A stretch of 64,000 nucleotides of DNA from Nitrosomonas sp. Nm34 (lineage in GTDB: Bacteria > Pseudomonadota > Gammaproteobacteria > Burkholderiales > Nitrosomonadaceae), in NCBI RefSeq assembly GCF_900113925.1, contig NZ_FORD01000014.1, forward strand, positions 1-64,000, written 5' to 3'. This document shows positions 16,030 to 25,406 of this stretch, piece after piece. The position numbers were made by a program, and so were the translations under genes. Every line of letters begins with the position of its first letter. Within the stretch, counting starts at the first letter, position 1. Below the pieces are notes generated by a model. The model was not told the origin of the DNA. It was given only the letters and a program-made list of their open reading frames with translations, and did not search any database.

Positions 16030-16130
16030 TTGAATATCTCCTAAAAATGCAAATCATGTGTTAACACAAGAATGAGTTCAGGATCTTTAACTTTTTATGA
16101 ACTACTGATGCCGTCGGTTACCGAGTACCT

Positions 16131-16240
16131 TATTCCATTTTTAAATCAAAACGGATTTTTTCGGCTTCACCTTGCCGTATTATTGTATTGATACTGTCTA
16201 TGCTCGTTTTCGCGTCATTTTTGATTTAGAAATGGAATTA
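16131..16240 (+). repeat. MITE-A copy 3
   Basis: TTCCATTTTTAAATCAAAA..GGCTTCACCTTGCCGTATTA..CGCGTCATTTTTGATTTAG and AAATGGAATTA. It carries TA on both sides. One arm has a small insertion (TGTATTGATACTGTCTATGC) and the GCGGCTCGCC core is altered to TGCTCG. It lies between two genes that both run on the minus strand. Confidence 0.85.
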
Positions 16241-16380
16241 TCCAAATTACTTAAGGTAGTTAAGGATGGCAACAAAAAAATGAGAAACGGATATGCGCTG
16301 GATTTTTATACTCTTCATTAGAAGAGATATGATGAGGATCGGCATATATGGCTATCGTTAATCTTCTTTTTCTTGGTGTT

Positions 16381-17037
16381 TTAGATAAATTCTTGCTTTT
16401 GCACTGCATTAAATTTATTTTCGGTTTGCTGCCTGTCAACTTTCTGCGCGACGATTGCATAGCGTCCTTTATCTCGACCCTTGGTGGGAAAGTTCATGAA
16501 TTCTCCTACTAATATTTGACAACCTAGACTACGAAGAATATGGTTAGTATCCTCTGGCGTATTCGAATCGTAAAAAAATTCTTGCCCAAACATGGTGTCA
16601 ATAAATGCTGGGTGTGCAGAACCGCCGACTGTAAGCATGATCTTTCCCCCTCCTGGCAGTTTCTCGACAACGTTGCGCAAGATAATGGTGTGCCGCGAGC
16701 GATCAATATGAAATAGAGAATCCCAGATGATAGCAGCATGGAAATCGTTGTTGAAGTCATACTGTTCAATAGGGGACAGAATCCACTGCTCATCTGGAAA
16801 ACGTTTCTTGGCAAGCTTGATTAATTCTTCGGCCTGTTCAATGCCAAGTATCTCATGGCCTTTGGAAATCACGTACTCTGCCATGGGACGACCGGTACCA
16901 CAGCCAAGATCTAACACTAAAGCATGACCCGGTAAATCGGACAACAGTAAATCAAGATAATCTTGCTCGCGCCCGTAGAATTCTTTACGGGATTCATCCC
17001 ATTGACTGGCAATCCTGTTGTATGAGTCGCGGTTCAT
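16381..17037 (-). CDS. SAM-dependent methyltransferase, class I
   Basis: 218 aa if started at ATG 17037 (MNRDSYNRIASQWDESRKEF), which matches the usual start of this group; the open frame extends another 36 codons upstream with no better signal. VLDLGCGTGRPMAEY is SAM motif I, IEQAEELIKLAKKRFP is motif II, and DFHAAIIWDSLFHIDRSRH with LPGGGKIMLTVGG fill the remaining strands. The substrate is unknown. The last ~20 residues (RQQTENKFNAVQKQEFI) are polar. It is a single gene. Confidence 0.8.
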   Translation of the reverse strand: MNRDSYNRIASQWDESRKEFYGREQDYLDLLLSDLPGHALVLDLGCGTGRPMAEYVISKGHEILGIEQAEELIKLAKKRFPDEQWILSPIEQYDFNNDFHAAIIWDSLFHIDRSRHTIILRNVVEKLPGGGKIMLTVGGSAHPAFIDTMFGQEFFYDSNTPEDTNHILRSLGCQILVGEFMNFPTKGRDKGRYAIVAQKVDRQQTENKFNAVQKQEFI

Positions 17038-17254
17038 AGAAAAGTTTAATGAGTGCTTCGATAAGTTAGAAGGCCGCATGTTATGGTCGAGGCTCAAATT
17101 TGTTGAGCTGCCTATTTTTGGCCTATGGCAGCTAACTAGTATCAACCTCAGAAGCCATATTGCTATTACGTAAAAATGGTATCGACTATCGTGATTCTCA
17201 CCGTGCTGCTTTTGTTTCTTAACAGATGAATGAGTTAGCTTTCAAACTACATAC

Positions 17255-17902
17255 TCACTTCTTCTCCATAGTCTTAATAAACGCGTTAGCTTCATTGATA
17301 GATTTTTCCATCGAACTAATGAGTGAGGATACATCAGACTGGAGTGTGCCGAGTTCTCCCTTCAATGAAGCGATTGCTTGTGCGTTCAGGTTATGTTTGA
17401 GGTACATGACTTGATCCTTGAATACCGTTAGCACCGGTTGAAGCTTGCTTTCGGCATTTTTCATGGTGGTGATCAATTGCTGGTAGTGCGCTTGGGTGGC
17501 TAATAGTTTCTGCTGGCTGCTGCGTTTAAGTGATGCGTTGGAATATTGGGTGATTTCTTGTTCCCATTCGTCAAACAATGCCTGGGAGACATCTTCGATA
17601 GCAGCAATGCGATCGCTGACTTCGTTTGCCTTAGCGACACTGGCTTCATATTCGCTGTTCAATTTCTTGTAGACTGCTTCCAGGTCACCACCTTTGAAGT
17701 TGGTCACGGCGGTGAACTGCTCCAGAGCTGATTTGAACTGCTCTTTGGTTTCTTCTTGGGTGTCACGCGCATTTTCCACTCGATGCACTAGCACATCGCG
17801 CTTGGGAATTCCGATTTTTTCCAGCCCACTGTAATAGAGGGTGGAGCAAGCAGATAAAGAAAATAATAGCAGGCAAGCGAAGAAGCGAGATAAGCTCATC
17901 AT
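17255..17902 (-). CDS. DUF2959 lipoprotein
   Basis: ATG 17902 (MMSLSRFFACLLLFSLSAC) has GAGGA eight bases upstream and a lipobox LSAC, so I prefer it to the frame start nine codons earlier. The mature part is a long helical, probably coiled-coil protein (ENARDTQEETKEQFKSALEQ, FTAVTNFKGGDLEAVYKKLN) with the sequence pattern of DUF2959 family lipoproteins. Function is not established. Its stop lies in the same direction after the lipid genes and 34 bases from the nucleotidyltransferase-like gene stop, so it may be the last gene of the lptF-to-here run. Confidence 0.8.
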   Translation of the reverse strand: MMSLSRFFACLLLFSLSACSTLYYSGLEKIGIPKRDVLVHRVENARDTQEETKEQFKSALEQFTAVTNFKGGDLEAVYKKLNSEYEASVAKANEVSDRIAAIEDVSQALFDEWEQEITQYSNASLKRSSQQKLLATQAHYQQLITTMKNAESKLQPVLTVFKDQVMYLKHNLNAQAIASLKGELGTLQSDVSSLISSMEKSINEANAFIKTMEKK

Positions 17903-17936
17903 GATGTTTTCCTCAAAAGAATCAGTCAATGAAAAA

Positions 17937-18911
17937 TTAACGGAGGATCCCTCGCCGCAGCATTAGCCACATGACCTTGAATCCCCACAGGATCGGGTAG
18001 CGTCGCAGCATGGGTGTAACTTCAACCCGGACACCGCTATGGCGTTCTATTTTCCACGCAGCATAGTTGAGGTAGTCATGAAATGTCAGTGTAGCTTTAC
18101 TCAAGCGTAATATCGAGAGGATTCTTCCCTGCCAGCGCCTGAGACGCCAGCACAAGCGGGCTCGTCGGTTATCTGATGGCGTAGCCTGACAGTAGTAATA
18201 AGGCCCATCGGTTTGAACAGTCAGCAGGCCATTTAAAGCGGGCAGAGCGGCAGCCGTCAAACGTTCATAATGATTGAGACTAAGCTGAGCGAGGTGACGT
18301 GCTCGCGTGGCCCGTTCGGCGCGTAGTTCTGCGGCGTAAGTCAACATCAGGCCCTGAGTCCAGATTTCTTCAGTATTTAATGCGTGTGCTTCAAGTGCTA
18401 ACAGACTCGATTTCAGGAATTTAACGACTGCTTGCGCCATAGCCACATCAACGCGTTGACGGATGAAATCATCACGCGCATAGAGTAATCGTGCTGGTTG
18501 AGCAAAGCGTGCCCAGAGATAGGGATGAAACCAGTAACGGTTGCCGTATTCGAAATCGGCGGTTGAGAAGACTGCATACTTGGCACGGAAGATTTTTTCC
18601 TGCTGGGTGACTTCCAAATAGAATACATTGGGAGGAAGCCAGGTATTCAGATAAGCGAGATAACGCTTAGCGTAGGCATTGCGGTAATCATTGACCAGTA
18701 CGTGGAAATCGGCGATGCCTTCAGACAGATTGCTGGTGTGTAGACAGGATCCATATAGGATGATGGCATCCAGCGAGTCAGCAAAGCGCTGTTTGATTGC
18801 CTCAGTCAGATACTCGAAATCAGGGGAAACTGTTTGGGCATTCTGTGAAGCGATAATTTCTACCAATGGTGCGGGTGGTTGCTCAGTGTGGAGTGATTTG
18901 TTCTTTTTCAT
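17937..18911 (-). CDS. Nucleotidyltransferase-like protein of unknown function, 324 aa
   Basis: ATG 18911 lies 12 bases after the previous stop (18924). Residues ~45-75 (LDAIILYGSC..IADFHVLV) look like the G-S..D-x-D region of the polymerase-beta nucleotidyltransferase fold, but the second acidic residue is not clear, so catalysis is doubtful. The C-terminal part has many Arg and aromatic residues and helices (RATRARHLAQLSLNHYERL). I do not know a named homologue. Its tight coupling to a diacylglycerol-kinase-like gene and a CDP-alcohol transferase gene argues for a lipid-synthesis role, perhaps transferring or sensing a nucleotide-activated head group. Confidence 0.6.
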   Translation of the reverse strand: MKKNKSLHTEQPPAPLVEIIASQNAQTVSPDFEYLTEAIKQRFADSLDAIILYGSCLHTSNLSEGIADFHVLVNDYRNAYAKRYLAYLNTWLPPNVFYLEVTQQEKIFRAKYAVFSTADFEYGNRYWFHPYLWARFAQPARLLYARDDFIRQRVDVAMAQAVVKFLKSSLLALEAHALNTEEIWTQGLMLTYAAELRAERATRARHLAQLSLNHYERLTAAALPALNGLLTVQTDGPYYYCQATPSDNRRARLCWRLRRWQGRILSILRLSKATLTFHDYLNYAAWKIERHSGVRVEVTPMLRRYPILWGFKVMWLMLRRGILR

Positions 18912-18923
18912 CGTTAACTCAAG

Positions 18924-19925
18924 TTACAGTACGAGGAAGGTAATGGGTCCGCTAGCCGAGATGCGTAGGGGTCCATGTTGGCGCGAGGCATGAAACAGCT
19001 CGCCATCTATGATGTATTCATCATCCAGCGGTAATTCCAGCACCTGGGTATTGTAACTGACATAGCCGTCTTCCTTCTTGAGGTTATGTCCACGACCTGT
19101 GATTAACGGCAAAATCGAGCACCAGAATTTTTTGCTATACTGTCGAACAAAAGTAACATGCAGAGGTGCTGATTCATTTCCCCAATAAGGGCGAATGCCC
19201 ATCAATAGCTGTTCCAACGCACTGACCAGAACTAATAAATAGCGTTCCTCGCGTCTTGTTCCCGTTTCGTCTTCGATAGTGATTTGTACCGGTGCCCATT
19301 CGGGCTGCGGCCGCCCCAGAAAGGTGCCTAATAAAGAGCGTAATACGATGAGTGTGGTAAAAATATCCCCGGTAATGCCTATTTGTTTGATGGGACTGCG
19401 CGAGAATTTGACTCCGCGCGCAATCAGCCCCAGCCCCAAAAACATGCCATAGATTTTTTCCCGTCCTGTTTGTTCAATACACAATACCGGTCGTTCAACA
19501 AGTACGGGAGCTGGACGTGGAGCAGGTTGCTGCAGATAGTGTTTTAAGCGGCGCAGGATATGATCCGGTTTGCCGCGCATGCCCAGATCAAGTGCAGTCA
19601 TATTGGTCGTTCCGCCAGGAATGATCGTCAGAACCGGCCATTGTTCAGACGGTAACCAGGCATAGAGGCGATTGAGTATCCCTTGAAAGGTACCATCCCC
19701 TCCAAGGATAATTAGCCAGTCAATCTTTGCCTGAATGAGTGCTTTTACTGAAGCATCGAAATCTGCGGCAGTAGTGACGATCCACTGGTGGATACCGGGT
19801 ATCTCAGCCAGTAACTGCTTGATCAGGCTATAACGTTTCCGTGCCTTTCCGCCCAATGGATTGAGGATCAATCCGACACGGGCTGTTCCTGTTTCCAGAC
19901 TATGAATGCGTAATGGCGCTACCAT
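18924..19925 (-). CDS. Diacylglycerol kinase / lipid kinase family protein
   Basis: I start at ATG 19925, which gives 333 aa; the open frame begins with TTG at 19994. The start overlaps the end of the upstream gene by 26 bases. VGLILNPLGGKARKR and LIILGGDGTFQGILNRL (Gly-Gly-Asp-Gly-Thr loop) then IIPGGTTNMTALDLG are the nucleotide-binding motifs of the DAG kinase catalytic fold (PF00781). The C-terminal beta domain ends YIIDGELF. Such enzymes phosphorylate diacylglycerol or another lipid alcohol with ATP. With the neighbouring CDP-alcohol transferase it could supply or recycle the acceptor lipid. Confidence 0.8.
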   Translation of the reverse strand: MVAPLRIHSLETGTARVGLILNPLGGKARKRYSLIKQLLAEIPGIHQWIVTTAADFDASVKALIQAKIDWLIILGGDGTFQGILNRLYAWLPSEQWPVLTIIPGGTTNMTALDLGMRGKPDHILRRLKHYLQQPAPRPAPVLVERPVLCIEQTGREKIYGMFLGLGLIARGVKFSRSPIKQIGITGDIFTTLIVLRSLLGTFLGRPQPEWAPVQITIEDETGTRREERYLLVLVSALEQLLMGIRPYWGNESAPLHVTFVRQYSKKFWCSILPLITGRGHNLKKEDGYVSYNTQVLELPLDDEYIIDGELFHASRQHGPLRISASGPITFLVL

Positions 19926-21120
19926 TTTTCTCAGCAAGGGGAACGCGGGTAAATACTTTGACCGCCAGTTGCTGTCTGTCTCGTATTGGGTCAATTGCTT
20001 CCATCCACGAGGTGAGTGGTCCCTCTAGGCGTCGGACTTGCCAGGCAACGAGCACTCGCCAGGCGAGAAAAAGTGTTGATAAGCCATGCCAGCCCACAAC
20101 CATTAAGAATCCGATATCCGGTCGGTCAGCAAGCCAACTTGCTGTCATTAGAATCAGATTGGGATTACGCCGCGCAGTGATGAGGCGATTGAACGAATCA
20201 ATGCGTTGCCACATAAACATGACAAAAGGCGCAAGCCAGAATTCGAATAACCCTTCACAGATACGTCCACCAATGTAACCGACAAATATCAGCCAGACCC
20301 ATAATTCCAGATTCGCTAGCGGGAATGCAGTGGTCGTTAAACCGACACCCCAGGCAACGTACCATAACGGTGGATGAATAATATCCAGGCCATGATCCAG
20401 TACATCGCCCAGCCGGCTTGAACTAAGCGTGACGCGTGCCAGTTTACCATCCACCGTATCGAGGAAAGTCATTAACCATCCCATGACCAAGCCACTTGCG
20501 TAGTAACCGTACCAGAAGGCCACTCCTGCGAAAATTGCTAATAGCAGACTGAACAACGTCACCTGATTGGGCGTTATTTTCCAGCGCACACAGAGGTGAG
20601 TTGCCCAAAATGCAGGTATAGGCCATAGCCATTTGGTGACGAGGTCGGTTACGCCTTTATAAGAGCCTGCGAACAATTCCCATTCAAGTGCCTCCCGATT
20701 AGCTGCGCTGATCGGGAGGATATAGGGGGGGTCTTTTTTCTTCAGATTCTGCTGGATACCTAGCTGTAAATCTTTCAGAGCGTATTCCTTCATAAAGGAG
20801 AATGCTTGCATATTTGCACTGCTTAAGGCTCGAAGCAGGGTGGGTATATTTTTTCCGATAGTGCGTATGGCAACGGCCATGTCGCCTTGATATAGTACGA
20901 TGTCTTCTTGCAAGTTAATCAAAGCAGTAATCACCCTGGCATCATACAGATGATCGGCGCGCAGCAGCAGCGCAGGCGCATCGCCCGGAATGTCTGCTGG
21001 GTTATCAATCAGATGGGTTTGTTTGAGAGATGCTACCGTACGTAGCAGCCGTTCGCGGCCACTCAATCCCCAGAGGCTGGCTTCGCTTTCACCGAGGATA
21101 TAAATATAAGTTGTCGACAT
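19900..21120 (-). CDS. CDP-alcohol phosphatidyltransferase with degenerate N-terminal nucleotidyltransferase domain
   Basis: 406 aa from ATG 21120. Residues ~1-110 look like a worn nucleotidyltransferase domain (LSGRERLLRTVASL, PALLLRADHLYDARVITAL) without the Gly-rich Lys-containing nucleotide loop. Residues ~170-340 carry the full CDP-alcohol transferase signature D-x2-D-G-x2-A-R-x8-G-x3-D-x3-D (DTVDGKLARVTLSSSRLGDV then LDHGLD), inside several membrane helices. The architecture recalls inositol-phosphate cytidylyltransferase/phosphate synthase fusions. The product should be a phosphodiester lipid or head group in the inner membrane, identity unknown. It overlaps the downstream kinase gene by 26 bases, so they are translated together. 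Confidence 0.8.
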   Translation of the reverse strand: MSTTYIYILGESEASLWGLSGRERLLRTVASLKQTHLIDNPADIPGDAPALLLRADHLYDARVITALINLQEDIVLYQGDMAVAIRTIGKNIPTLLRALSSANMQAFSFMKEYALKDLQLGIQQNLKKKDPPYILPISAANREALEWELFAGSYKGVTDLVTKWLWPIPAFWATHLCVRWKITPNQVTLFSLLLAIFAGVAFWYGYYASGLVMGWLMTFLDTVDGKLARVTLSSSRLGDVLDHGLDIIHPPLWYVAWGVGLTTTAFPLANLELWVWLIFVGYIGGRICEGLFEFWLAPFVMFMWQRIDSFNRLITARRNPNLILMTASWLADRPDIGFLMVVGWHGLSTLFLAWRVLVAWQVRRLEGPLTSWMEAIDPIRDRQQLAVKVFTRVPLAEKNGSAITHS

Positions 21121-21147
21121 GAACTAAAATTGAAATGGGGTGAAAAA

Positions 21148-22212
21148 TTAATAAATTCGCCGCAACCACAGAATGATCAAGGTAATAAGGATTAAACTGG
21201 GAAGAATGGATGTCAATACCAGATTCAATTGCAGCAACAAGCCCGCATTAGCAATGATCTGGTCGAGCAGATAAACCCCGACTCCGATGACGGTAGCCAG
21301 AGTCAGTTTACCTCCCAACCCCTCACGGACCGAACCGAAAATAAAGGGAATGCCCAGCAATATCATGGCGATGATCATGAGTGCGTTCCCTATCTTACGC
21401 CAGATAGCCATGAGATATGCATCGGCTTTCTGGCCAGTCTCTTGCAGAAATTCTGTATGTCGTATTAGCTCCACCGGGGAAAGGCTTTCGGGAGGCTTGG
21501 TCAATGTAGAAATATCTTCTGCTTTAAGAAAGGATTGCCATTCTACGGTGCTGGCAGTGGTTAGTGCGATGTTTTTCTCTGTGAATGTTCTGACAGTTAC
21601 ATTATTTAATCGCCATAATTCATTATTGAGGTTATCCGCAAACTTTGCATGTGTATGCGTAGCAAGCAAGTTCTGTTCATTAAAATGCATGATTTCAATA
21701 TCAATTGCGATGTTTCCAGGCAGGATTTCACCGATACGTAGGATATTATGCTCATTGCGTGTCCAGATCCCAAGCCCCTTTCCTAGCTCAGCGGTTTTAT
21801 CCATTGCAGTCGCCCGGAGTGCAACAGCGCTTTGCTGAAGCTGTGGAGCGATGAATTGTTCCATCACAGCGATGATCAGAATGAACGCCATCCCAATGCC
21901 AACAGGGACGATACTAAGCCGGGCGGGTGACAATCCGGCGACCCGTAGGGCCACTAATTCGAGATTAATGGCTAATTTGCCTAGCGCACCAACTGTGCCC
22001 AGCAGAGCGATAAAGGGCGCAATCTGAATAAACCGGCGTGGCATCAGCATGGCAACATACAGAAAGGCATCTCTCGTCTGATAAGTGCCTTTGCCAACAT
22101 CATCGAGTTGCTCCAATAAATCGAAGAAACTGAATAACGGTAATAACACTAGCGTAGCGAGGGCCATAGCCATTACTATCTGTTTGGCAATATAACGGGA
22201 GGCAGTTTTCAT
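21148..22212 (-). CDS. lptG: LPS export ABC transporter permease LptG
   Basis: 354 aa from ATG 22212. Start MKTASRYIAKQIVMAMALAT, then LVLLPLFSFFDLLEQLDDVG, three N-terminal membrane helices, a beta-jellyroll periplasmic part (~150-250) and three C-terminal helices (IIAMILLGIPFIFGSVREGL, LATVIGVGVYLLDQI, LVLTSILPSLILITL). With LptF and the LptB ATPase it pulls LPS from the inner membrane to the LptC-A-D bridge. The start codon overlaps the lptF stop as TAATG, so translation is coupled. lptB is not in the window. Confidence 0.95.
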   Translation of the reverse strand: MKTASRYIAKQIVMAMALATLVLLPLFSFFDLLEQLDDVGKGTYQTRDAFLYVAMLMPRRFIQIAPFIALLGTVGALGKLAINLELVALRVAGLSPARLSIVPVGIGMAFILIIAVMEQFIAPQLQQSAVALRATAMDKTAELGKGLGIWTRNEHNILRIGEILPGNIAIDIEIMHFNEQNLLATHTHAKFADNLNNELWRLNNVTVRTFTEKNIALTTASTVEWQSFLKAEDISTLTKPPESLSPVELIRHTEFLQETGQKADAYLMAIWRKIGNALMIIAMILLGIPFIFGSVREGLGGKLTLATVIGVGVYLLDQIIANAGLLLQLNLVLTSILPSLILITLIILWLRRIY

Positions 22213-23285
22213 TATCTTTTAAACAATTTTTGTCTTGAGCCAGGCAAAAGCAGTCCGGCGATAATAAAAAGTAGCAGATATAGCCACCATATACCCGGTA
22301 TGGCGGCGACGATGCCTTGTTCTACCCATGTTTGAGCCAATCCGCTGAGATTATAGTAAATAGCAAACACGGTGGCGGCAATTAGAAAGGTTTTATCGCT
22401 TTTGTTTTGACGGGGAGAAACGCGCGTAAACGAGACAGCGATCAAAGCCAGCAGAATAGTTGCAACTGGACGGGAAAGCCGCCATTGAAGCTCTGCAATA
22501 TCATGCGTTCTTTCGGATCCCCATAGCATACGTGTGGGTGCAGCTTTGCGACGATGCCACTTTGATTGCTCGCTTTCAGTAAAATAGGTCATTTTTTCAT
22601 ATTGAATCGCACTATCACTATCTTTTGGGTAGGCAATACGATAAATATAGCCGTCAAACAATTCGATATGCGGCCGTTGTTCCAGGGATATCTGTTGCCG
22701 CTGAATGGCTTCCTTTGCTATGACAATCTCACTGATACCCTCTTTCTTGATAAAGTGAAATACTTCTTCCAGACGCATGCCAGAATTATCCTTGGCTTGT
22801 ACAAAAACCACGCGCCCGCTCTTTTCACTGCCGTAAAAACGTCCTGCCTGGAAACGATTGGCATTGAGTTCGGCTTCAGCTTGCGCGTTAAGAATATAGG
22901 TTTCAGCATAAGCCCAGGGACGTGCATAAAGTGAGAGCGCACCACTCATGATGCCTACAGGAGCCGCAACCAATAATACTGTATAGAGAACACGATAATC
23001 GCTGAATCCGACAGAACGCAGTATATTCATTTCTTGATCCCTGCTCATTCTACTTAATCCATAAATGACAGAAACATAGAATGAGATAGGGATCAACACT
23101 TCCAAAGCAATGATCGTTTTGAGCATCACTAGTTGAAGCATGGCGACCATGCCGAGTGTTTCAGTGACCGCGCCAGCCAATAATCGAGCAATACTAAAGC
23201 TAACGAAAAGTCCGACAAGAATGCTGAGTACAGTGAGAAAAGGGAAGAGCAGCTCTCGTGTGATGTATTTCTCGATGATTTTCAT
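22212..23285 (-). CDS. lptF: LPS export ABC transporter permease LptF
   Basis: 357 aa from ATG 23285. MKIIEKYITRELLFPFLTVL is the usual start; the six-helix permease layout with a large periplasmic domain (AELNANRFQAGRFYGSEKSG, HRRKAAPTRMLWGSERTHDI) and SRPVATILLALIAVSFTRVS near the end are family hallmarks. It forms the heterodimer with LptG in the LPS-extraction complex. It is the first gene of the minus-strand run lptF-lptG-(CDP-alcohol transferase)-(lipid kinase)-(nucleotidyltransferase-like)-(DUF2959), in which every gap is short or overlapping. Confidence 0.95.
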   Translation of the reverse strand: MKIIEKYITRELLFPFLTVLSILVGLFVSFSIARLLAGAVTETLGMVAMLQLVMLKTIIALEVLIPISFYVSVIYGLSRMSRDQEMNILRSVGFSDYRVLYTVLLVAAPVGIMSGALSLYARPWAYAETYILNAQAEAELNANRFQAGRFYGSEKSGRVVFVQAKDNSGMRLEEVFHFIKKEGISEIVIAKEAIQRQQISLEQRPHIELFDGYIYRIAYPKDSDSAIQYEKMTYFTESEQSKWHRRKAAPTRMLWGSERTHDIAELQWRLSRPVATILLALIAVSFTRVSPRQNKSDKTFLIAATVFAIYYNLSGLAQTWVEQGIVAAIPGIWWLYLLLFIIAGLLLPGSRQKLFKR

Positions 23286-23591
23286 TAAATCGGATTATTT
23301 TTGTAAGTATTGATCTGGCTTGAATGGAGGGCCGCATTACCAAACATTTAACCAGGAAGTTATTTAACTATCTCTAAATAAGATTTTATCAACAACCAGT
23401 CATCAAGTTTATCAGCATCAATTCCTGCCCGAGTAAAGGGTAAAGAAATTGTTTCAACATAAAAAAGCCAATTCACTGAAACAATTTGCACTGTGTTAGT
23501 GTTAATAATAAAGCTAAAGCGGATAATTCTCAGTACTACCTATCAGCCAAAGATCTTGTAATTAAAGGCCAAGAATATTCGCGTTGATCAA
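23286..23591. other. Gap between yghO-like and lptF
   Basis: 306 AT-rich bases between the yghO-like 3' end and the lptF start, so it should hold the lptF promoter. No clear box or hairpin was picked out. Confidence 0.4.
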
Positions 23592-24746
23592 CTAGAGCGT
23601 TTTTTTATAAAGCCGGTATCGCTTATATTCTTGGCAGCCAATAGTTTCGAGTATACTGCGCATAGGCTTGTTATCTTCAAGGATCCAGGACAGTTCGACT
23701 TTTTTGATTCCTCTGACAAGCCCGATTTCTCTCGGCGCATCGATCACCATAAAAGCCAGTGCCATGCCAAGCGGCGTATTGTGGAATTGCTTGCGCACAC
23801 CCATTAGCGGAATACGGGCAGTCTGAACCGTGTTGGATTTTAGCTGCTTAATTAAACGAAGCCAGCCTGTCGGAAACAAATTACCATTGAGTTGGGCAAA
23901 AATTTCATTAAAGTTGGGAAGGGCTGCCATAAATGCAACAGGGACTCCCTCTACTTCCGCAACCTGGATATATTCGCTTGGGACTAGCCAGCGCAGACTG
24001 TTGCCAAGCTCAGCAAATTCCGATTGGGTAAAGGGGACAAATCCCCAGTTTTCTGACCAGGCATCGTTGAAAATATCACGTAATATTTCCATTTCTTCAC
24101 TGAATCTATCGCGGCGTAGCGTTCTCAGCTTAATTTGGTTTGAAAATTTCTGAATCACCGTACGCATGATTCTTGGTGGTTCAAAATCAACCGCAATCCA
24201 ATAGGCCAGGAGATCTTTAGCAGGCTGGTAGCCGCATTGTTCCAGTAATGAACCATACCATTTAGGTGAATGCGGCATCATGACAACTGGTGGTGTTTCA
24301 AAGCCCTCTACTAAAATACCGCACTCCTGATTGATGGATAGATTAAAAGGTCCAGTTACCTGACGTGTGCCCCGTTCAGCAAGCCAAGTTTCGGCAGTAT
24401 GCATGAGCTTGGCAAAGACCTCGCTATCGTTAATACATTCCAGTGAGCCAAAATGCCCCGTATCTGCACCATAACGTTGTCTGTGAAGAGTGTCCACTTG
24501 TGCACTAATTCTACCTACGGGTTGTTTGCCTTTATAAGCAATCCAGGCTTGCCATTCTGCATGCTCTAAAAAAGGGTTAAATCTGGAAAAATGCAAGCGT
24601 CGCTCCAAGCGAAGAGGAGGCACCCACATAGGATCATTTGCATAAATTTGCCAGGGAATGTCAATAAATGTACCCATCTCACGGTAAGAGGTGACAGGAT
24701 GCACGTAAATAGGGTTATTTTTCTGCTGATCTATTTGTTCACTCAT
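23592..24746 (-). CDS. GNAT-like N-acyltransferase, YghO-type, 384 aa
   Basis: Start at ATG 24746 (MSEQIDQQKNNPIYVHPVTS) fits the family; earlier in-frame starts add 17 codons without a better signal. The N-terminal part has FIDIPWQIYANDPMWVPPLR, VGRISAQVDTLH and TGPFNLSINQECGILVEGF; the C-terminal half has the second GNAT-type repeat (VEGVPVAFMAALPNFNEI, KKVELSWILEDNKPMRSI). This matches the large double-domain acyltransferase-like proteins such as E. coli YghO, whose substrate is unknown. It is a single gene on the minus strand. Confidence 0.75.
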   Translation of the reverse strand: MSEQIDQQKNNPIYVHPVTSYREMGTFIDIPWQIYANDPMWVPPLRLERRLHFSRFNPFLEHAEWQAWIAYKGKQPVGRISAQVDTLHRQRYGADTGHFGSLECINDSEVFAKLMHTAETWLAERGTRQVTGPFNLSINQECGILVEGFETPPVVMMPHSPKWYGSLLEQCGYQPAKDLLAYWIAVDFEPPRIMRTVIQKFSNQIKLRTLRRDRFSEEMEILRDIFNDAWSENWGFVPFTQSEFAELGNSLRWLVPSEYIQVAEVEGVPVAFMAALPNFNEIFAQLNGNLFPTGWLRLIKQLKSNTVQTARIPLMGVRKQFHNTPLGMALAFMVIDAPREIGLVRGIKKVELSWILEDNKPMRSILETIGCQEYKRYRLYKKTL

Positions 24747-24941
24747 GATATAAAGCGGATCGGCAGGCTCATGTAATATTGCAGAAACCATGAGCACATC
24801 GGCAATTTCTCATCATGTCAGGTGAGGTTGAATGGAATAAGCAAAACCGGAGCAAAAATATCGGCAAGCTTGCCATTAAAGCTTGTTGGTGTTCAATGGC
24901 TTGCCTAATTCAAGTCAAGTTTATGGAAAACTTTTTTGTTT

Positions 24942-25406
24942 TTACCGTTTAAATTGATCAGTATAGGCCAACAGATCGGTTACAAGCTGATGAAAGGCTT
25001 GTTTTGCATCGTGCTCTGCTTCAGATGGTGTCGTTGTATCAGCTTGCTTTTCATCAATTGCACCATTCATGCGACAAAAATCATAAAATTTATTCCAAGC
25101 GAGGTTGTAATCACGCAGCTGTTTTTGGGGAATAAAAATTTTCAGAATTTCAAACGCTTCGCGCATGACGGGTAATCTTGTGCGTAAATGAGCCGAGAGA
25201 TCTTCCGGCCAGTGCGTAGGAACTGGATATAAGCCAGCAAGTTCTGTTCTGAAAGTGGTGTCATAATACTCTACGGCATCTGCTCGTCGTCGACGATTAA
25301 TAATTTCGACGAAAATGGCAATAGCGATGATGAAGCCAAGTAATGTAAATGGCCACAACGGGACCATAATGAAATAATTGGTAATTTGATCTAGGTATTT
25401 ATCCAA
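24942..25406 (-). CDS. Hypothetical membrane-anchored protein, 154 aa
   Basis: TTG start at 25406 is supported by GAGGA six bases upstream; the in-frame ATG at codon 14 lacks one. Residues ~12-33 form one membrane helix (NYFIMVPLWPFTLLGFIIAI), followed by an Arg-rich stretch (NRRRRADA) and a soluble domain with several Trp and Tyr (DYNLAWNKFYDFCRMNGAID). Family not recognised. It is transcribed away from xseB. Confidence 0.6.
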   Translation of the reverse strand: MDKYLDQITNYFIMVPLWPFTLLGFIIAIAIFVEIINRRRRADAVEYYDTTFRTELAGLYPVPTHWPEDLSAHLRTRLPVMREAFEILKIFIPQKQLRDYNLAWNKFYDFCRMNGAIDEKQADTTTPSEAEHDAKQAFHQLVTDLLAYTDQFKR

